DNA of 64,000 nucleotides from Epinephelus fuscoguttatus. Lineage: Eukaryota > Chordata > Actinopteri > Perciformes > Serranidae. Positions 34,913 to 48,300 of this stretch are shown in pieces. The position numbers were made by a program, and so were the translations under genes. Below the pieces are notes generated by a model, which was given only the letters and a program-made list of their open reading frames with translations, was not told where the DNA came from and did not search any database. How positions within the stretch are numbered: position 1 is the stretch's first letter; each line of letters opens with the position of its first letter. The DNA lies in assembly GCF_011397635.1 (NCBI RefSeq), contig NC_064765.1:30594632-30658631 (forward strand). The letters run 5' to 3'.

Positions 34913-36005
34913 GGCCCTGACACTCTAAGCTGATGGTTGGCCAAAGGTCAATATTGGGCCATTGGTAAATGTCTGTCACCCTAGTTTTTGCGTTGGGTCC
35001 CACACCATGGGCATTACTTTGCCTTTGTTGGCTGTTTTTCGGCTGATTCAGCACGTTGAATCGGCATCTGAGACAACGATGAGTGAAATATCTTTAACTG
35101 GCAGTTTGGCTGAAGCCACCAGAAGAGGAACGGAAGTGAGGAAATCAAACACACAACCCAGACACACCAAACTGACATCAAAGAACTAGAGGCAGTGAAG
35201 GCCAACTGCTGAGTGGCCTCACGTCATCTTAGTCTTGGCCAAAAAGTTGTACCTGAAAACGTTGCAAACACAATGGCCAACTACCACTTACATTCTGGGG
35301 CTGTACAAAAGGAAATAACCCTCTATAGCAGCAGACAGCAGTAGTCTGTATTCGTCATTCAAAAATGAAAACCAGAGGACAAATTCAAGACACTAGTTCG
35401 CCAGTTAGCACATTAACAACATGGCCAAGATGTTGAAAGAACAAAGGATATTTACTGTGCACTAGTGAGAAATAACACAAACAACTGCAAACAGTTTCTG
35501 CTAAAGAGCTCAAAATAATCTTATCTCATATAACAAATTTGTTTTAATCTCAACCCCTCTTGCCTTTAACGATTTGTTTGCTTCCCTCACTCCCAATTCT
35601 TTTTTTATGCTCTGAGCTGAACTGCCAATCAGAGTGATTTCATTCACTGATGGGCTCCACTGTCCAATTCAACATGCTGAATCTGACAAAAAAACAAAAA
35701 AAAAGCAACAAGGGCCAACCAATGCCAACGGTAAGGAACACACTGCAAAAAACTAGGGTGACATTCACCGAAGGCCTAAAATTGACCTACAGCTGACCGT
35801 TGGTTTGATATGTCAGGGCCCTAAGTCAAGAGGGCGAGATCGGAGCAAAGGGTGCCAAACTTCCATCCAGTTGGCCATTGGCTGTAGTCTTTGCAGTGTG
35901 TTCCAGGGCGACTTTTTAGGCTTAGACATAGGTGACTTGAGGTGACACGGCAGTCGGCCTTCGTTGCCACTACTTCTCTGGTGTTGGTTTGGGGTATGTG
36001 GGCCT
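34912..36005. mobile_element. Harbinger-like miniature element with an inverted copy of its family inside
   Basis: The outer ends GGGCCCTGACA and GTGGGCCT are flanked by TAA on both sides (34909-34911 and 36006-36008), a 3-bp target duplication as in PIF/Harbinger elements. Positions about 35151-35821 are a second copy in inverse orientation, whose GGGCCC end abuts TAA at 35822. The outer sequence resumes at about 35825. Confidence 0.7.
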
Positions 36006-37310
36006 TAAAATGTGATTTAGACTGGAGACCAGTGCAGTGATTATTCCAAGCGCGTGATTTCCACACTCCAGTCACTGTTTCACCCTCACATACACTTTGT
36101 ATGAAGACAATGTCAAGTTTAACTTGGTCATAGTTTCAGTGACTTCCTCGAGTTAAAATAAACCCTCAGATGATCTTGATGATCAGATTTTCTTTTTGAA
36201 TGAGTGCTGAAGAATTCTTTAATGGCCCCCACTGGATTTTGAGTGACGGGCCTGGCTTTCCAAGAGTAAACTCGTTACATAACATGCAGCCAGCTTTGCT
36301 CTCAGTGGAGACCTTGTGATGGCACTGGGGCCGCTTTGTCACCGACACAGACAGGGAGACAGTGAATCAGCCTGTCAGCCAGTAATGAGGTCTCTTGGCC
36401 AGACGAGCGAATCCCACGATCGCAGCGATGACACTGCATTTTTTTCGGGAGCCCAAAGCTGATGGGTTCCTCTTGTCATCCAGCGAGGTCAGGGGTCATA
36501 TGTTTTAAGCTGAGTTATGAAAGCCTTCCACAGACTAGCCAGTCATGACACAGGGTCACACATGCGTTTATAGATGCCAGCTGCCTCATTTTCAAGCCGT
36601 TATTCTTAATTGTGGCAACCTTAACCAAATTATCCCCTTCTTTCCCATCAGCAAGGCCCTCATTTATCCTGCGGATGAACCCATGTTAACAAAATGGTGC
36701 TCTGTCTGCTTGTCATCTTTATGGGACTTCATTAAGTGGAATTTATGATTTCCTCTTAATAAAGGATTCTTCTGAGGCATCCCTTTATAGCTCCATATGC
36801 CTCTCTCTCTCTTTGCCTTTCTATCTTTGTTTCCCCCAATCCGATAGCACACAGAACGACCCCCTCCACACATACACACACTCACACAAACATGTCACAG
36901 CCGTGGTATGCGAGGCATGCACACGCCACCCAGAGAATGATCTCCATCCATTCAGTGGGCTGAGCTTCCCACAGTGGAATACACCCTCAGGGGTTCGCAA
37001 TCCGCACCCCCCTAACCAACCACCACCACTTCATACATTCTCCAAAACTGAGTCAAGAGGGAGAACAATATGTTTTAAAGATGTTTTTAACCCTCAGTCT
37101 CACCATCCAGTGCATGCATAGCCCAATCATGGCTTTGGAATTCCTCTCTGATGTGGGACGTCTGAATCGCGTCCATGTTCTGATGGGGTCTATACATTAA
37201 GGTTGTCAGATTTCAAAGGGGTGCTCCTAGTTTGATCAGCACAAGAAAGAGTTGTCTTCTCAGCAGGGCTTCCAAGCCTCTACAGAGAGACTTGGTTAAC
37301 CTCAGGCTGG

Positions 37311-37622
37311 GAGAAGGCCTCCTTCACCCCCCGTCACTGCCGCAGTCTGCTGCTCAACTGGGTAATCCGCAGGACTTTTCCTATAGTTTCATATGTCTGG
37401 TGGAATTTACGCACAAAGTTATGTTGCACTTGTTGCAAGAAACTGAGATCATACAGGTGACAGACAATTTTATTCTGATGAAGAATTCTAATCATAGAGA
37501 AATGTCATGTCATGTCAATGTCAAAGTTTTTTGACTAGCTAGTTTTGCCTCTTCAGGTCAAAGAACTATTCAAACACCTATGATAAGGGGCTGCAAATAG
37601 ACTTTTTTAGATATAAAGGGTA
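37311..37622. repeat. duplicated block, copy B (uninterrupted)
   Basis: The intact counterpart of copy A, about 3.2 kb further from marcksl1. It may be a segmental duplication or an unnamed interspersed repeat; the sequence alone does not decide. Confidence 0.6.
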
Positions 37623-38221
37623 AAAACATGTTTGTCACTCAAACTTATACTTATATGATATCCTCATGGATGTGGATCAGTTTTAGGACAGATAAGCTTG
37701 TACCTTTCATTAGTATTTCTCACCACCAAAACATGTTTAAAAATCTTCCTTAGAAGTGAAAAGAAAAAAAAAATAGAGACTTTTTCAAAAAAAGTTTGAC
37801 TTGTGATTGTCAAGACTTATAACCATCTCAATTTACTGGGACCCGCTGTACTTTGTTTTGGTTGTAAACAGCAAAACACCAGAAAAGCGCTTGTTGATAA
37901 TTGTGTAACTGCTCTAGCTCATAAAGTCTGTGCAACTCATTGGAAGAGATTTTTGTGTTGTTCTATTTCAGCATTTCAGTGTTGTCAGTAAACATTAGCA
38001 GATAATCTGTAAATGTGTCAGACCTTCAACACATATCCCTACAATCATTTTCTGTATATCTAAAGTCCCTCTGAGATGCGTTTAATATTTTTGTGCCCGC
38101 ATAGCTAATTAAAAAAAAAATAAAACTTTTGAGAAAGTTGTTTGTGATAAGTTTTGCTTTCCGCATTCTGCACATCAAGATGGCTAGCATTAGCTTTTGA
38201 GGAAACATCAGCGAAATTCAG

Positions 38222-38223
38222 CC

Positions 38224-38302
<79 letters not shown>
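38222..38302. repeat. (TA)n microsatellite
   Basis: About 75-80 bp of nearly pure TA; the longest AT tract in the window. Confidence 0.95.
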
Positions 38303-39708
38303 AGAACCTCAGCCAGACCCAAAGTCAGATAAGAGTCTACTGTGCACCAAATTTCTGCAACTAGCAGTGTAGTTAGCATCTTTTATTAGCGTGTAGGCTA
38401 ACTGGCAGTGACTGACACAGCATTAATGGTTGTGAAACATACAATCACCTAATATCTGCTATGATGGGGATTTTGAAAGATAGTGGAAGGAAGTTCCAGG
38501 GTCTGGTTTACATCCAAAAACTGCACACTCCACCATGTTTTATAACCTTTACTATGCTAATGCTAACTCTCTGCTGGAGGATTCAGGTTTCTTTGTCGGT
38601 GCTGTGTTAATGTTTGTCCCCCCCCCATCGTTATATTTTTCCTATATTGGACAGCAATTGCGATATGAGACACCTATAAAACTTTTGACAGGACAAGGTC
38701 AATTATGACTCTTTCTGTTATGAATGTTTTTATCCATGGAGGTTTTATATTTGTAAAACTCTACCTGCCTACTTATTTCTGTCACGTTTAACATGGTGCT
38801 TCTTCTCCTCTTCACACACTTTCCCCCCTCCGGGCTAGTCAATGCCCCTGTTTGTGTGGTTGCCCATTTTTCATGCCCTGACACAGGATGAGTTCTCAAA
38901 TCCCGCTAAAAGCCTCCATTGTCTCTCTCCGGGCGAGCCAACTGATGAGCATCACAAGTAGAAAGAGAGAGGAGGACTGGAGCGAGGGAGAAGAATCAGA
39001 AACATGTCTCTGGGGTCCTTCTGCTTGAGGGAGGAGGAAAGTTATCTTTATGTCAGTCACCTTGAACAAATTACTTGAGCATATCAGTGTGATGAATATG
39101 TAATTTCCCAGGTTCCTCTGTTCATCAGCAATTCATGCATACACAATTGCAAAAACAAGAGTGCAGGCTGTTTCCTGTCTGTTTCCTATGGTTTTGTGAC
39201 ACACTGATGGTTACAATTTTGTCGCAGTTTTGCACGGCTAATGGCCCAAATACCTCAGTAGTTTCTGACAAAGTCATCCTAGAAGATGCAGTCACAAGAT
39301 AGCTTTTATACCAAGAAATAATGTGAGGGAAGAAGTTAGCTAAAAGTTTATCATACAGCCAGTTTCAAGACATTTCATTCTAATGTATCACAAATTCTCA
39401 AAAGTGGTATCCAAGCAAAAGTGTAGATTAGACTTCATGTGTCTGGTTTAGTCTGGCATAAACACAACATTTGCATCACCAAGCACCTAATTACAAGGAG
39501 AATCAGGTGCACAGCCCTCTTCACTGCCATGAATAGGGGTGCGTAGACTTAAAAGAAAGCCCTTTGTAATGCTAATTAATTCGATCAACTGGCTTATTGA
39601 CTGAGAAAAGGCCCTCACCAGCAGGCAACCACAAAGCTGCACATGGCAGCCATCTTGGCCGGGGGTTTGTGCAGATGTATCTGTCTGTCGGGCTCTGGCA
39701 GTGGCTCT

Positions 39709-39741
39709 CGGAGGAGGAGGAGGAGGAGGAGGAGGAAGAGA
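39709..39741. repeat. (GGA)n trinucleotide repeat
   Basis: About ten GGA units in a non-coding stretch. Confidence 0.85.
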
Positions 39742-41255
39742 AAGGGATAGTAGTTGGATGTCCAATGCTCGGCCGAGTTTACATGTTTTCATTGATAGAA
39801 CAGTCGTTCACATCACGGGGGCGAGCTTGGAAACACAGCCTCTAAAAAACAACAGTAATCATGTTGATGTGTGTAGATTTCCCTCACAGCTCCCACCCCC
39901 CTCTCTCTCTGTCTCTCTGTGCCTAAGGTGGCAGACATGACGCGACACACCCCTCCCGACATTTCTGCGTGCGTGCAGACATGCCACAGAGCCGGTTACC
40001 ATGGCAACTACTGCTTCTATCGACTTCTCTGGCTGATGTTGGGGGGGGGGGGTGCGGTTTGGTGGGAACTCAGTCAAGAGGAGAATGGAAGAGGATATGG
40101 CTTTGGTGTTGTTTTTGTTTGCCTTATCATCTCTGGCTTGTTTATTTGAGATGACTTTGACTCCCACAATTTATGCAGCAGAGTCTCTCAACCTCTGTGA
40201 CCGTAGGGAAATGAAGCGTGGTTTCCTTTTAACCTTTACCCTCACCATCTTCCTGTCAGACTCCATTTTTTTTCCTTCCTCGTCATCAATTCTTTCTCCT
40301 TGTATTTGTCTCTGGCATGAAAGCTTGGGTCATTATAAGCAAATTCACCCAGTGGTGCTTTGTTTCCATCTGTTGTCATAACACGCAAGCTAGGTGAGAA
40401 GGCAGCGAGGGATAAAACAGATGGCGAGACAAGTGAAAGGAGAAGGTGAGGGGTTAAGGAGTACAGAAAGCGTTGATGAGTGGAGAAGAGGGAGAGGATA
40501 GGGGCTGTGCAGAGTCCATGTGTGTGTGCATGTGTATGTGTCAGACAGGGGCATACAGTAGTAAGGCAGCTCATCCCCGCTGCCAACGGCACTGCGGCGT
40601 TACTAGGTCAGTGTGCCATCATCTCATTCATCATTATCACAGCCTGCTCTTCCTCATCCGCTCTCCCTCTTCATCCCTCCCACGCTTTCTTGCAGTCGCT
40701 CTCTTCTTTCCTTGCACACGCACACCACAATGAGAGAGATGCTGAGCTTCAGAGACAGAAGGGAAAGTAAACCCAAACAGATTGGTGTGGCTCTCAGTCT
40801 TGTTAAAACACAAATTATGAATAAAAACAACATCTGTCCAGACAGCATTTGTAAGTTGTTTTCGTAAAGATCCCTGTACGTACTGACACACCTGAGAAAT
40901 AACAAAACAGCTAAATCCCCGTCCTCTTATCAGGAGAAGACAGCTAAATTGTGCATCACGATGCACGCTGAGAGTCAGATAAGATCAATACCACTTATAT
41001 CTGTGTGCTAAACTTGAAAATGGGGCCGAGAGGTGGTTAGCTTAGCTTTGCATAAAGACAGGAGAAAACAGCTAGCTATCTTTTTAGTTTAATGTGTAGC
41101 CAACAAAAACCAAAGTGCTGCACAGTTTTTCACCAGGTCAGTACCAGTGACCTCCTGAAGACTTTGCTGGTGCCCTGTCAACAACTTTTGCTGATGCTAT
41201 GGAGAGGGATGGAAAGTGGGAAACCTGCGACCCTTGACCACTGAGTCTGTTTCTC

Positions 41256-42020
41256 TCTCACTCTCTCAAGCAAAATGTGGTCCTGGAGACATCTATTGTG
41301 GTGGTACCTATCATAGCACTGGTTCTGAGTACTCTGAGTGCCAGGTGTTTATGGCAGTCTGTCTGTGGACAGAATTCTTCGCTGTGATAGTGTCACAGCC
41401 ATGCAAGATGCGGTCACAAAACTTTACAGGTGTGTATCTGAGATTACAATAAAGACAGAGTTAGAAAAATCAGTGTGGTCTGAGCAAGGCTGCTGTCAGT
41501 AGGGACGTAGGCAGGCTAGTCACCAGAAAAAAATGTTGGCATCGTTCGTTTCTGCATTAGCACGTTTCACGTCTCAATCAGTGTTTCTAAAGTGACACAG
41601 TATATAAGATAACTTCTTCATCTGGAGGTGGGGGTAATGATGGATGGTGGGACACCTGGGCAAGACGCTTGCCAAGTCACACACCACTGAAGTTCTCTAT
41701 TGGAGACCAAAAAAACAACAAAAAAGGTTGTGTTTTAGTGAGTCATTGCTATGGTTTCATCAGTTTTTGAAGCTCTAAACTGGATGTTTTAAAGTGACCA
41801 GTTTTTCCAGCGGCTTTCGAGGCTCCAAATGTGGATGTTTTGTAGCAACCCATCTATGTTTTTCTGGCCGTGTTTTAGGCTTCAAACATGGATGCTCTGC
41901 CAGTGTTGTTCCGGCAGCTTTTTAGGCTCTGAGCGTGCCATTGCCCCCACACTCCGTCCCACTTTCCTTGTAAGTTGCGGATAGGTGTATCATAGCTGGA
42001 GAGATCCTATCACAAGATGG
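41256..42020. repeat. interspersed repeat related to 602-1167
   Basis: 41268-41480 matches, inverted, the 690-845 part of the element at 602-1167 (AAAATGTGGTCCT, CCAGGTGTTTAT, GTGTGGTCTGAGCAAGG). 41960-42010 resembles that element's right flank. Confidence 0.5.
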
Positions 42021-42490
42021 TCTCTAGCTGACATTAATATCAGCAGTTTTATTAGAAAGTGGACCCTTTAGTAAAACCTCTAAAATGTATTTTATATTGG
42101 TATTGCTAACATTAGTATAAGCACCTCTGAATGAATGTCAATATCAAGAAGTGAAGAGAGCAGCCATCACCACCATTTATCAAATACATGTCTGTCAAAA
42201 TCACATGTCACACAGAAATTAATCATCTCCGGTAAATTCAGCGTAATGGTCACAGATAGCATGACACACTTCAGACCAATAAAACATGATAGGCTTTAAT
42301 TCATGACTCCGTTGCATCCCTGCATGTTAGAAAATGGCCTGAGTGATATAAGGCCACACAGACATCTCCCCCGCTGCTCAGAAATAGCTGGCAGCATGGG
42401 TGTTGTTTGTTTGGTATACACAAAGACATATATACGACAACAACCACTTGCGTGCAGCCACATGCAAATAAATGTACCCCCCACCACAGC

Positions 42491-42491
<1 letters not shown>

Positions 42492-42544
<53 letters not shown>
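42492..42544. repeat. (AC)n microsatellite
   Basis: About 26 AC units. Confidence 0.95.
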
Positions 42545-42548
<4 letters not shown>

Positions 42549-42851
42549 CATTAGCTCACTTTAGTGTTGTCTGCTAACTGGGGCTTTTTTTTTTGCCAAT
42601 CTGTGATCATCACTCTCTCTGCGTCCCCATCTCCTTCGCCTCCTCAAACCCCCCTGCCCCAGCTTCTGCTCCTCCTTCTCTGCCATCTTTATTGTAATGC
42701 AGATTTGAGGATCGGGTGGGGGATGGGAGCAGGGGGAGGGGATGGTTAGAGAGGAGGTTTGCGGAGAGGCTGTGGTTGGTGTTAAGTATGACCTGGCAGC
42801 CCTGCTGTGCCTCAGCAGGCGGTCCAGCGTGGGCTTGGGGGAGGGGAGCCC

Positions 42852-42853
<2 letters not shown>

Positions 42854-42909
<56 letters not shown>
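42854..42909. repeat. (AG)n microsatellite
   Basis: About 28 AG units, 310 bp from the AC repeat at 42492. Confidence 0.95.
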
Positions 42910-42911
<2 letters not shown>

Positions 42912-44857
42912 TGAGGGTTATCCCCCAGCCTGTACATGACTCAGACATCAGATATCAAGATCCCAGCCTCTTGAAATAAAAGATGGCAGACACGCCACTC
43001 GTGTCTTTACTCGACATAATCTCATTCAGGAGTGGAACAGAGAAGAATAGGATGTTCGATGACGTTCTGTTCTGTCTAGACATGATGAGCTTAATGTCAC
43101 TGAGGTTGTGTTGTTGTTCCCTGTGTCATAGACAAATATCATGTAACAACTACCATTGAAAGCGAAAAGGGATCACAATTTGAAAATGGTATTAATCTGT
43201 GTGAAGGCCGTAAAGCCATTACTGAAACATCACTAATTTGCCCACACAGATTTTTCAGCTGTTGCGCTGTCTGACATGTTGTGGTACGTTTGGATTGTTT
43301 TTTTCGGCAAGTGTGTCAGGGTGTGTATTAGTATTTGTATAATTACCATGTGTGCACGCGTGTGTGAGTGCATTTGGGGCTCTCATGTCTGCAGCTTAAA
43401 CTGCAGCCACGCTCCGTCCCAGCTGTCGGAGAAGTCAAACTATTTACTGAGCGCCTGTCCTCCAGTGACAAGTCACCCCACCCCTCCTACTAAACACACA
43501 CATTTGCACACAGGCACACATACACAAACACGCACCAGAATGCAGTGGCGGATCTTCCTACAGGTGACGTAGGGTGCCACCCAGAAGGTGGGTGCCAACA
43601 ATAAAAATAATAATACTGACAATAATCAGAGAAAAAAAATAATTATAAATTAATTCTAAGAAATCAGTTTTGTGCTTGGTCCGACACTGTCAGAATGGAG
43701 GGCAGAGATGGTAGAAAGCAGGCTAGAGTCGACACTTTAAATAGCCATGAGTGGGATGGATTCATTGACCTGCACCTCTCTTTGTGCTGAAAAACAGTCA
43801 TCCAGCTCACTTCTGTTGTTGAGTCCTCATTCTCCATCCAATTACACTAAATTTCACTCATAACATGCAAGAACAAAGTAGCACACAGTTACCTTCCTGT
43901 TTCAATTAGAGCACTGCTTACACATTCACACAGACATTTATAATAACTATGTGATCATTTGTTCTTCTAATTTCAGGTTACAGAGCAAGTGATTCAGTGG
44001 CATGCTCAATGGCACATAAGGAAAGCGGATGTTTGGCCAAAAGATGCAGGTCCTCCAGCAGAGGGATGGCTTACTCAACTCAAGTCAGCCATTTTTGTGT
44101 AGTTCGCTCAGCTTTGGCGTGATTCATTATTCGATTGTCATTTTGCTCCAGTTTTCCAGTTTCTCCATCTGCCATTGCAGCTGTGTTGTCATGGAGCATC
44201 ATTGCAGTGTGTTGCGCTTGTTTGCGAGTGACCTATTTATAACCCACCCCTTCAATCTCTTGCCCCCAATTCCCTCTCTCTCTCGTCCTCCTCCAGTTTA
44301 TCAAAACACGGTTACGTAAAAAACAGCTCCCTTTGAACCGGCACTGGGTCGTCACAGTGGCATGAACATCTCTGTGAGTTATTAAATAATTCAGGAGACG
44401 GGGTGAGGTGTTGAGTCTGGGTTATTTAAATTTCACTCTTGAGAGATATTCTTAGCTCAAGAGTGGCATAACGGAGACTCGAGTGTCACATGTTTATTTG
44501 AAATACTGAAAGTCACCGGGAGACAGAAGCTAGAGCATTTTCCTCTTCCATAATGTGGAATGCACACACTTACATTGTCAGATCAGTTAAAATTGGAACA
44601 AACACCTCCTGCAATGATATCGCTCACTACTACAACCAATGAGCTAACAATCAGGTGCAGTTTCATATGATGGATGGGTAGTCCAAACTACATTTTTATT
44701 TTGGATAAATTCATATTTAAGGTAAAGAAGTTAAAGGAAGAGAAAAACAGAGGCATTTTCATTTAAAAACACTCAAAAATGTTTTATATCTGTGGGTTAG
44801 GGTGATTACATGATGACTTCAGATGTCAGTGATGCAGATTAGGAGCCTTCAGCCTAA

Positions 44858-45311
44858 AGGCCCTGACATACCAAGCCGATGGTCGGCCGTCGACCAAAGT
44901 CGGGCTGCCAGTGAGCGTTCGTCGGCCTAGTTTTTGTGGTGTGTCCTGTACCGTCGGCCCTTCGGTGTCGGCGGCTTTTCGGCTGGTTGAGCATGTTGAA
45001 TCGGCGGCGGAGCTAGTCGGTGAAAGAGATCACTCTGATTGGCTGTTTAGGTTTTATTCCCTCGCCCCTGTAGCGAGTGAATCTGCCTGTAGTGAAACCG
45101 GGGCTAACCGGTACCTCCTCATCAGGCTCCACTTCACTCAGCTGCCCGACAGACCCGCTGCTTCTTCCCACTTTAACCTGAATAACAAACCAGGGCTCGG
45201 TGCTCCGGTTGGATCCAAACGGAGAGCCGGGGCTAGCTCAGACATAGACGACGCAGCAGTTGGCTTTCGACGCCGCTAGTTCTTTGATGTCGGTTTGGTG
45301 TGTCTGCACCT
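44858..45311. mobile_element. Harbinger-like miniature element, best preserved copy
   Basis: It is 454 bp with ends AGGCCCTGACATACCAAGC and, inverted, AGGTGCAGACACACCAAAC, with TAA directly on both sides. A lone end of the family lies near 55042-55064. Confidence 0.75.
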
Positions 45312-45314
45312 TAA

Positions 45315-48300
45315 AGCTCCCTTCAGACCCGAGTGGTGCACAGCGCATTAAACTGAAAATTAGCAAGACTTTAGAGTTAACAATTACCCCAACCTCCATG
45401 TCTTTGGACTGTAGGAGGAAGCTGGAGAAGTTGGAGAAAACCCAAGCTGACAAATAAAGACTATCTTGAGATCCTGTAACATGTACACCTCCCACTCTTT
45501 TTACATTATTGACTGTAAGGCTATTAAGACAATGGCTGCCACTTGTCAAAATCTCGCCCAGCCTGCTAACATTGACCTCTAGCCAGCCTTCACAACTTTA
45601 TCATCACACTGTCAGTTGCATTGCACTGGCAGTCAGCTGGCAGTCCAGCTCACCTTGTCTCACATTGAGCCAATAATGTTTCCCTCCCTCTCATCAGTGC
45701 TTTAATTGATCTAGAACTGCCCGACTGTGTTTGCAGTGCAGTACCGACCTCATCTCCACTGGTCTGCTGAGACAGCTAGCATTGATCTATGCTAGCCTCA
45801 CCAACCTGCCCAGTTGAGTCTGCATTAACCTCCTGCTAGTGTAGTCTGGTCAGCCCATAGCACTCTGGCTACCCCCTGACAGTGATTGCAAGTGATTGAT
45901 TAGAGATTGATTGGTTAAAACAGGGGGTAGGGAGGGAGGTGGAAGGACATGGGTGTAGCGGCCGGTTATTTACGTTTGCATCTTATCAGGAAATGGGTGC
46001 AGTCAAGTTGGGCCAAGATTTACTGTTACTGCCCATATTATTTTCTCGTACAGTCACTCCCTGTCAGAGGCTGAGATACTGCCTTGACAGAGAGATACAT
46101 TAAAAATAAAACAGGATGGATATATCTCCTGGTGACGGGTGCAATATGAAAGACACCTGCTCCAACAAGGGAAGAAAAAGCCATTTGTCAGTTCTAAAGG
46201 GAGACGCTTCCCTTGTGTGTCTTCACCCCCTCGGGGTTTACTAACAAGGTTATCATGAGTCAGTGATGAGCTCAGGCTGGAGATCAATGGTAGCAGTTAG
46301 GAGACCCTCTGTATATGTCCACAATGGAGCTCTCTCCATCAGTAACGGACAGGGGCACGGTATTGGGTCAAGGGCATCAGTTGGCCACAGAAGGTAGCGC
46401 GTCATATGATCGGGTGCTCCTGGTGGACCTCCGTAACATCCTCAAATACCCAACATGTAAGCCGATCAGGCACCATTCAGGACTGTGTGGGAGATAATCT
46501 GCTTGAACTCAATGACAATGGTTTTGATACATATAGGAGGCCACAGTTTTGATGAGATTGTCGGTTCTTTATTGATGCCATCCAGGATTTAAGCCTATGG
46601 ATGTGTAACATAAGCACATTACCTGTGTCACAGGGAGATGACCAGACTGATGTGGGGCATGCACAACAGGAGCAATTTGATCACTGTCCATTGTGGCCTG
46701 ATTTCTGTCGCCTGCTGGTGCTGTGCGCCCTTGGGGATAGTGGGGGGGGTTCATTATGGTGAAAAAAGACTGTTGAACTATCAAGGCTATTTGGTGTCAT
46801 GATTTCTCCCTGCAGCGTATGACGGGTGTGGATGTGGCTGGTTATGGGGCTGCTCCTTTTTCATTTGCTGAAGAATTTGCCCAAAAGGGGCTCATTCCTG
46901 AAACATTCCAGGGTGTCCGACATTCTCCCTAAATTCAAAAGTGGGGAGATAACCAAAACCATCATACTCTTACATTCCAGTGGTCAGAAAGTGGACAAAA
47001 AAGGAAAGTTCATGAATTCTGAGTATCTTCTATCCCAGGCTGATAGGATTTTGTCAAGGGGCATGGTAATAAACGGCTTAAAATGGCATTTAAAATGCTG
47101 TTTTACGCTCTCCACAGAACATTCAGAGGATTTTTTAAGGGAGATTTATGGGGGGTGTCATGGGAAAGTTGCCTGGGTGGAGGCAAGTTGTCCTTCCTAA
47201 TGGGCCAAGTGACCCTGCTCTCCTCAAGGTCAGGCTGTTCCAGAGTAATTAACGACCAGGCACTTTGACCGGCGTTATCTTGGCTCCTGTGCTATCATCA
47301 AACACCTCAAACCTTCAGAGGGTCCTGCCTGGCTCCGAGCTAGCACAACAATCCACTGCACACCTGTAGGTGTTGCGCTCACACATCCCTGCTCTCCCAC
47401 AGACACACTCAAGGTTGTCCAAGGACTCAGTCTTTAACTTGATCGATGAGTGTGTCACATGTGTGTGTGTTCCCAAAGTGCTGTGTCACAGCACAACAAG
47501 AGGTTGTTTCAGGGCAGTAATGGCTCAGCTGTAGGCTGGGGTAAAGCTTAATGAGCTGGATGCCTCGGTATTCACAGCTGAACATAAACATGACACAGAG
47601 AAGCAGCAGCTCTCGCTGCTGGGTGTGTTTCTAGTGTCCCAACCTATAGACCCATCTCCTTCATCTTGTCCAACCATGGTCTGTATCACCTTATAAGGGC
47701 TGAAAGAGTTTGGAGCCTCAAGTAGTTTGGCAGCGAGAAAGTGTCTGTTGGGTCTGATGTATGGCCTTGTTATTCCAAATAGAGAAGAGGGAAACGGCTG
47801 ATTATTGATATCTGGTAAGTGTCCAGGATGAGTAATGTGGCTGTCCAAACAAGCAGCTGTTCACCAAGCTTTTGGCAGGTGGAGGAAATCAATAGCAAGA
47901 CACACCTTTCAGATGAGGATAACGAATGAGAAGGGGGCACTGTAATAGAAAGATACCCATCTTCGCTTGGGGCCTGGGCCTCTCCAGCCATTGCACAGAC
48001 AGCAAAGACAGTAATGACACAGCGGTGATGAAAGCCAGTTGTCGGATTCTCAAACGGGCTACATGTTTGACCGCCGGTGTCTGTAATACTGTTGAGGTTT
48101 GCAAACAGACACAGAAGCTTTCCATATTCCCTTAATCAATTCACTGTCAGAGGTAGTAGAGCCATTATCATTCTCAGAATGGAATCAGCCAGTGTAACTC
48201 ACCTTGCAACTGTTTTCCCACCTCCCATAGGCTCAGATGCATCCTCATATAGATTAAGACAGCTCTCGTCTGCCTTGGCTTGCTCCCTGAAGACATTCCT

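Larger units (their letters stand above)
36009..44857. other. gene-free stretch with microsatellites
   Basis: I see no coding exon. Named repeats lie at 37311-37622, 38222-38302, 39709-39741, 41256-42020, 42492-42544 and 42854-42909. 36170-36760 is complex, unique sequence without repeat signatures. Confidence 0.5.

Noticed and set aside
42296-42979. ORFs with long Cys-Val, Thr-His or Glu-Arg runs
   Set aside because: They are translations of the AC and AG microsatellites.
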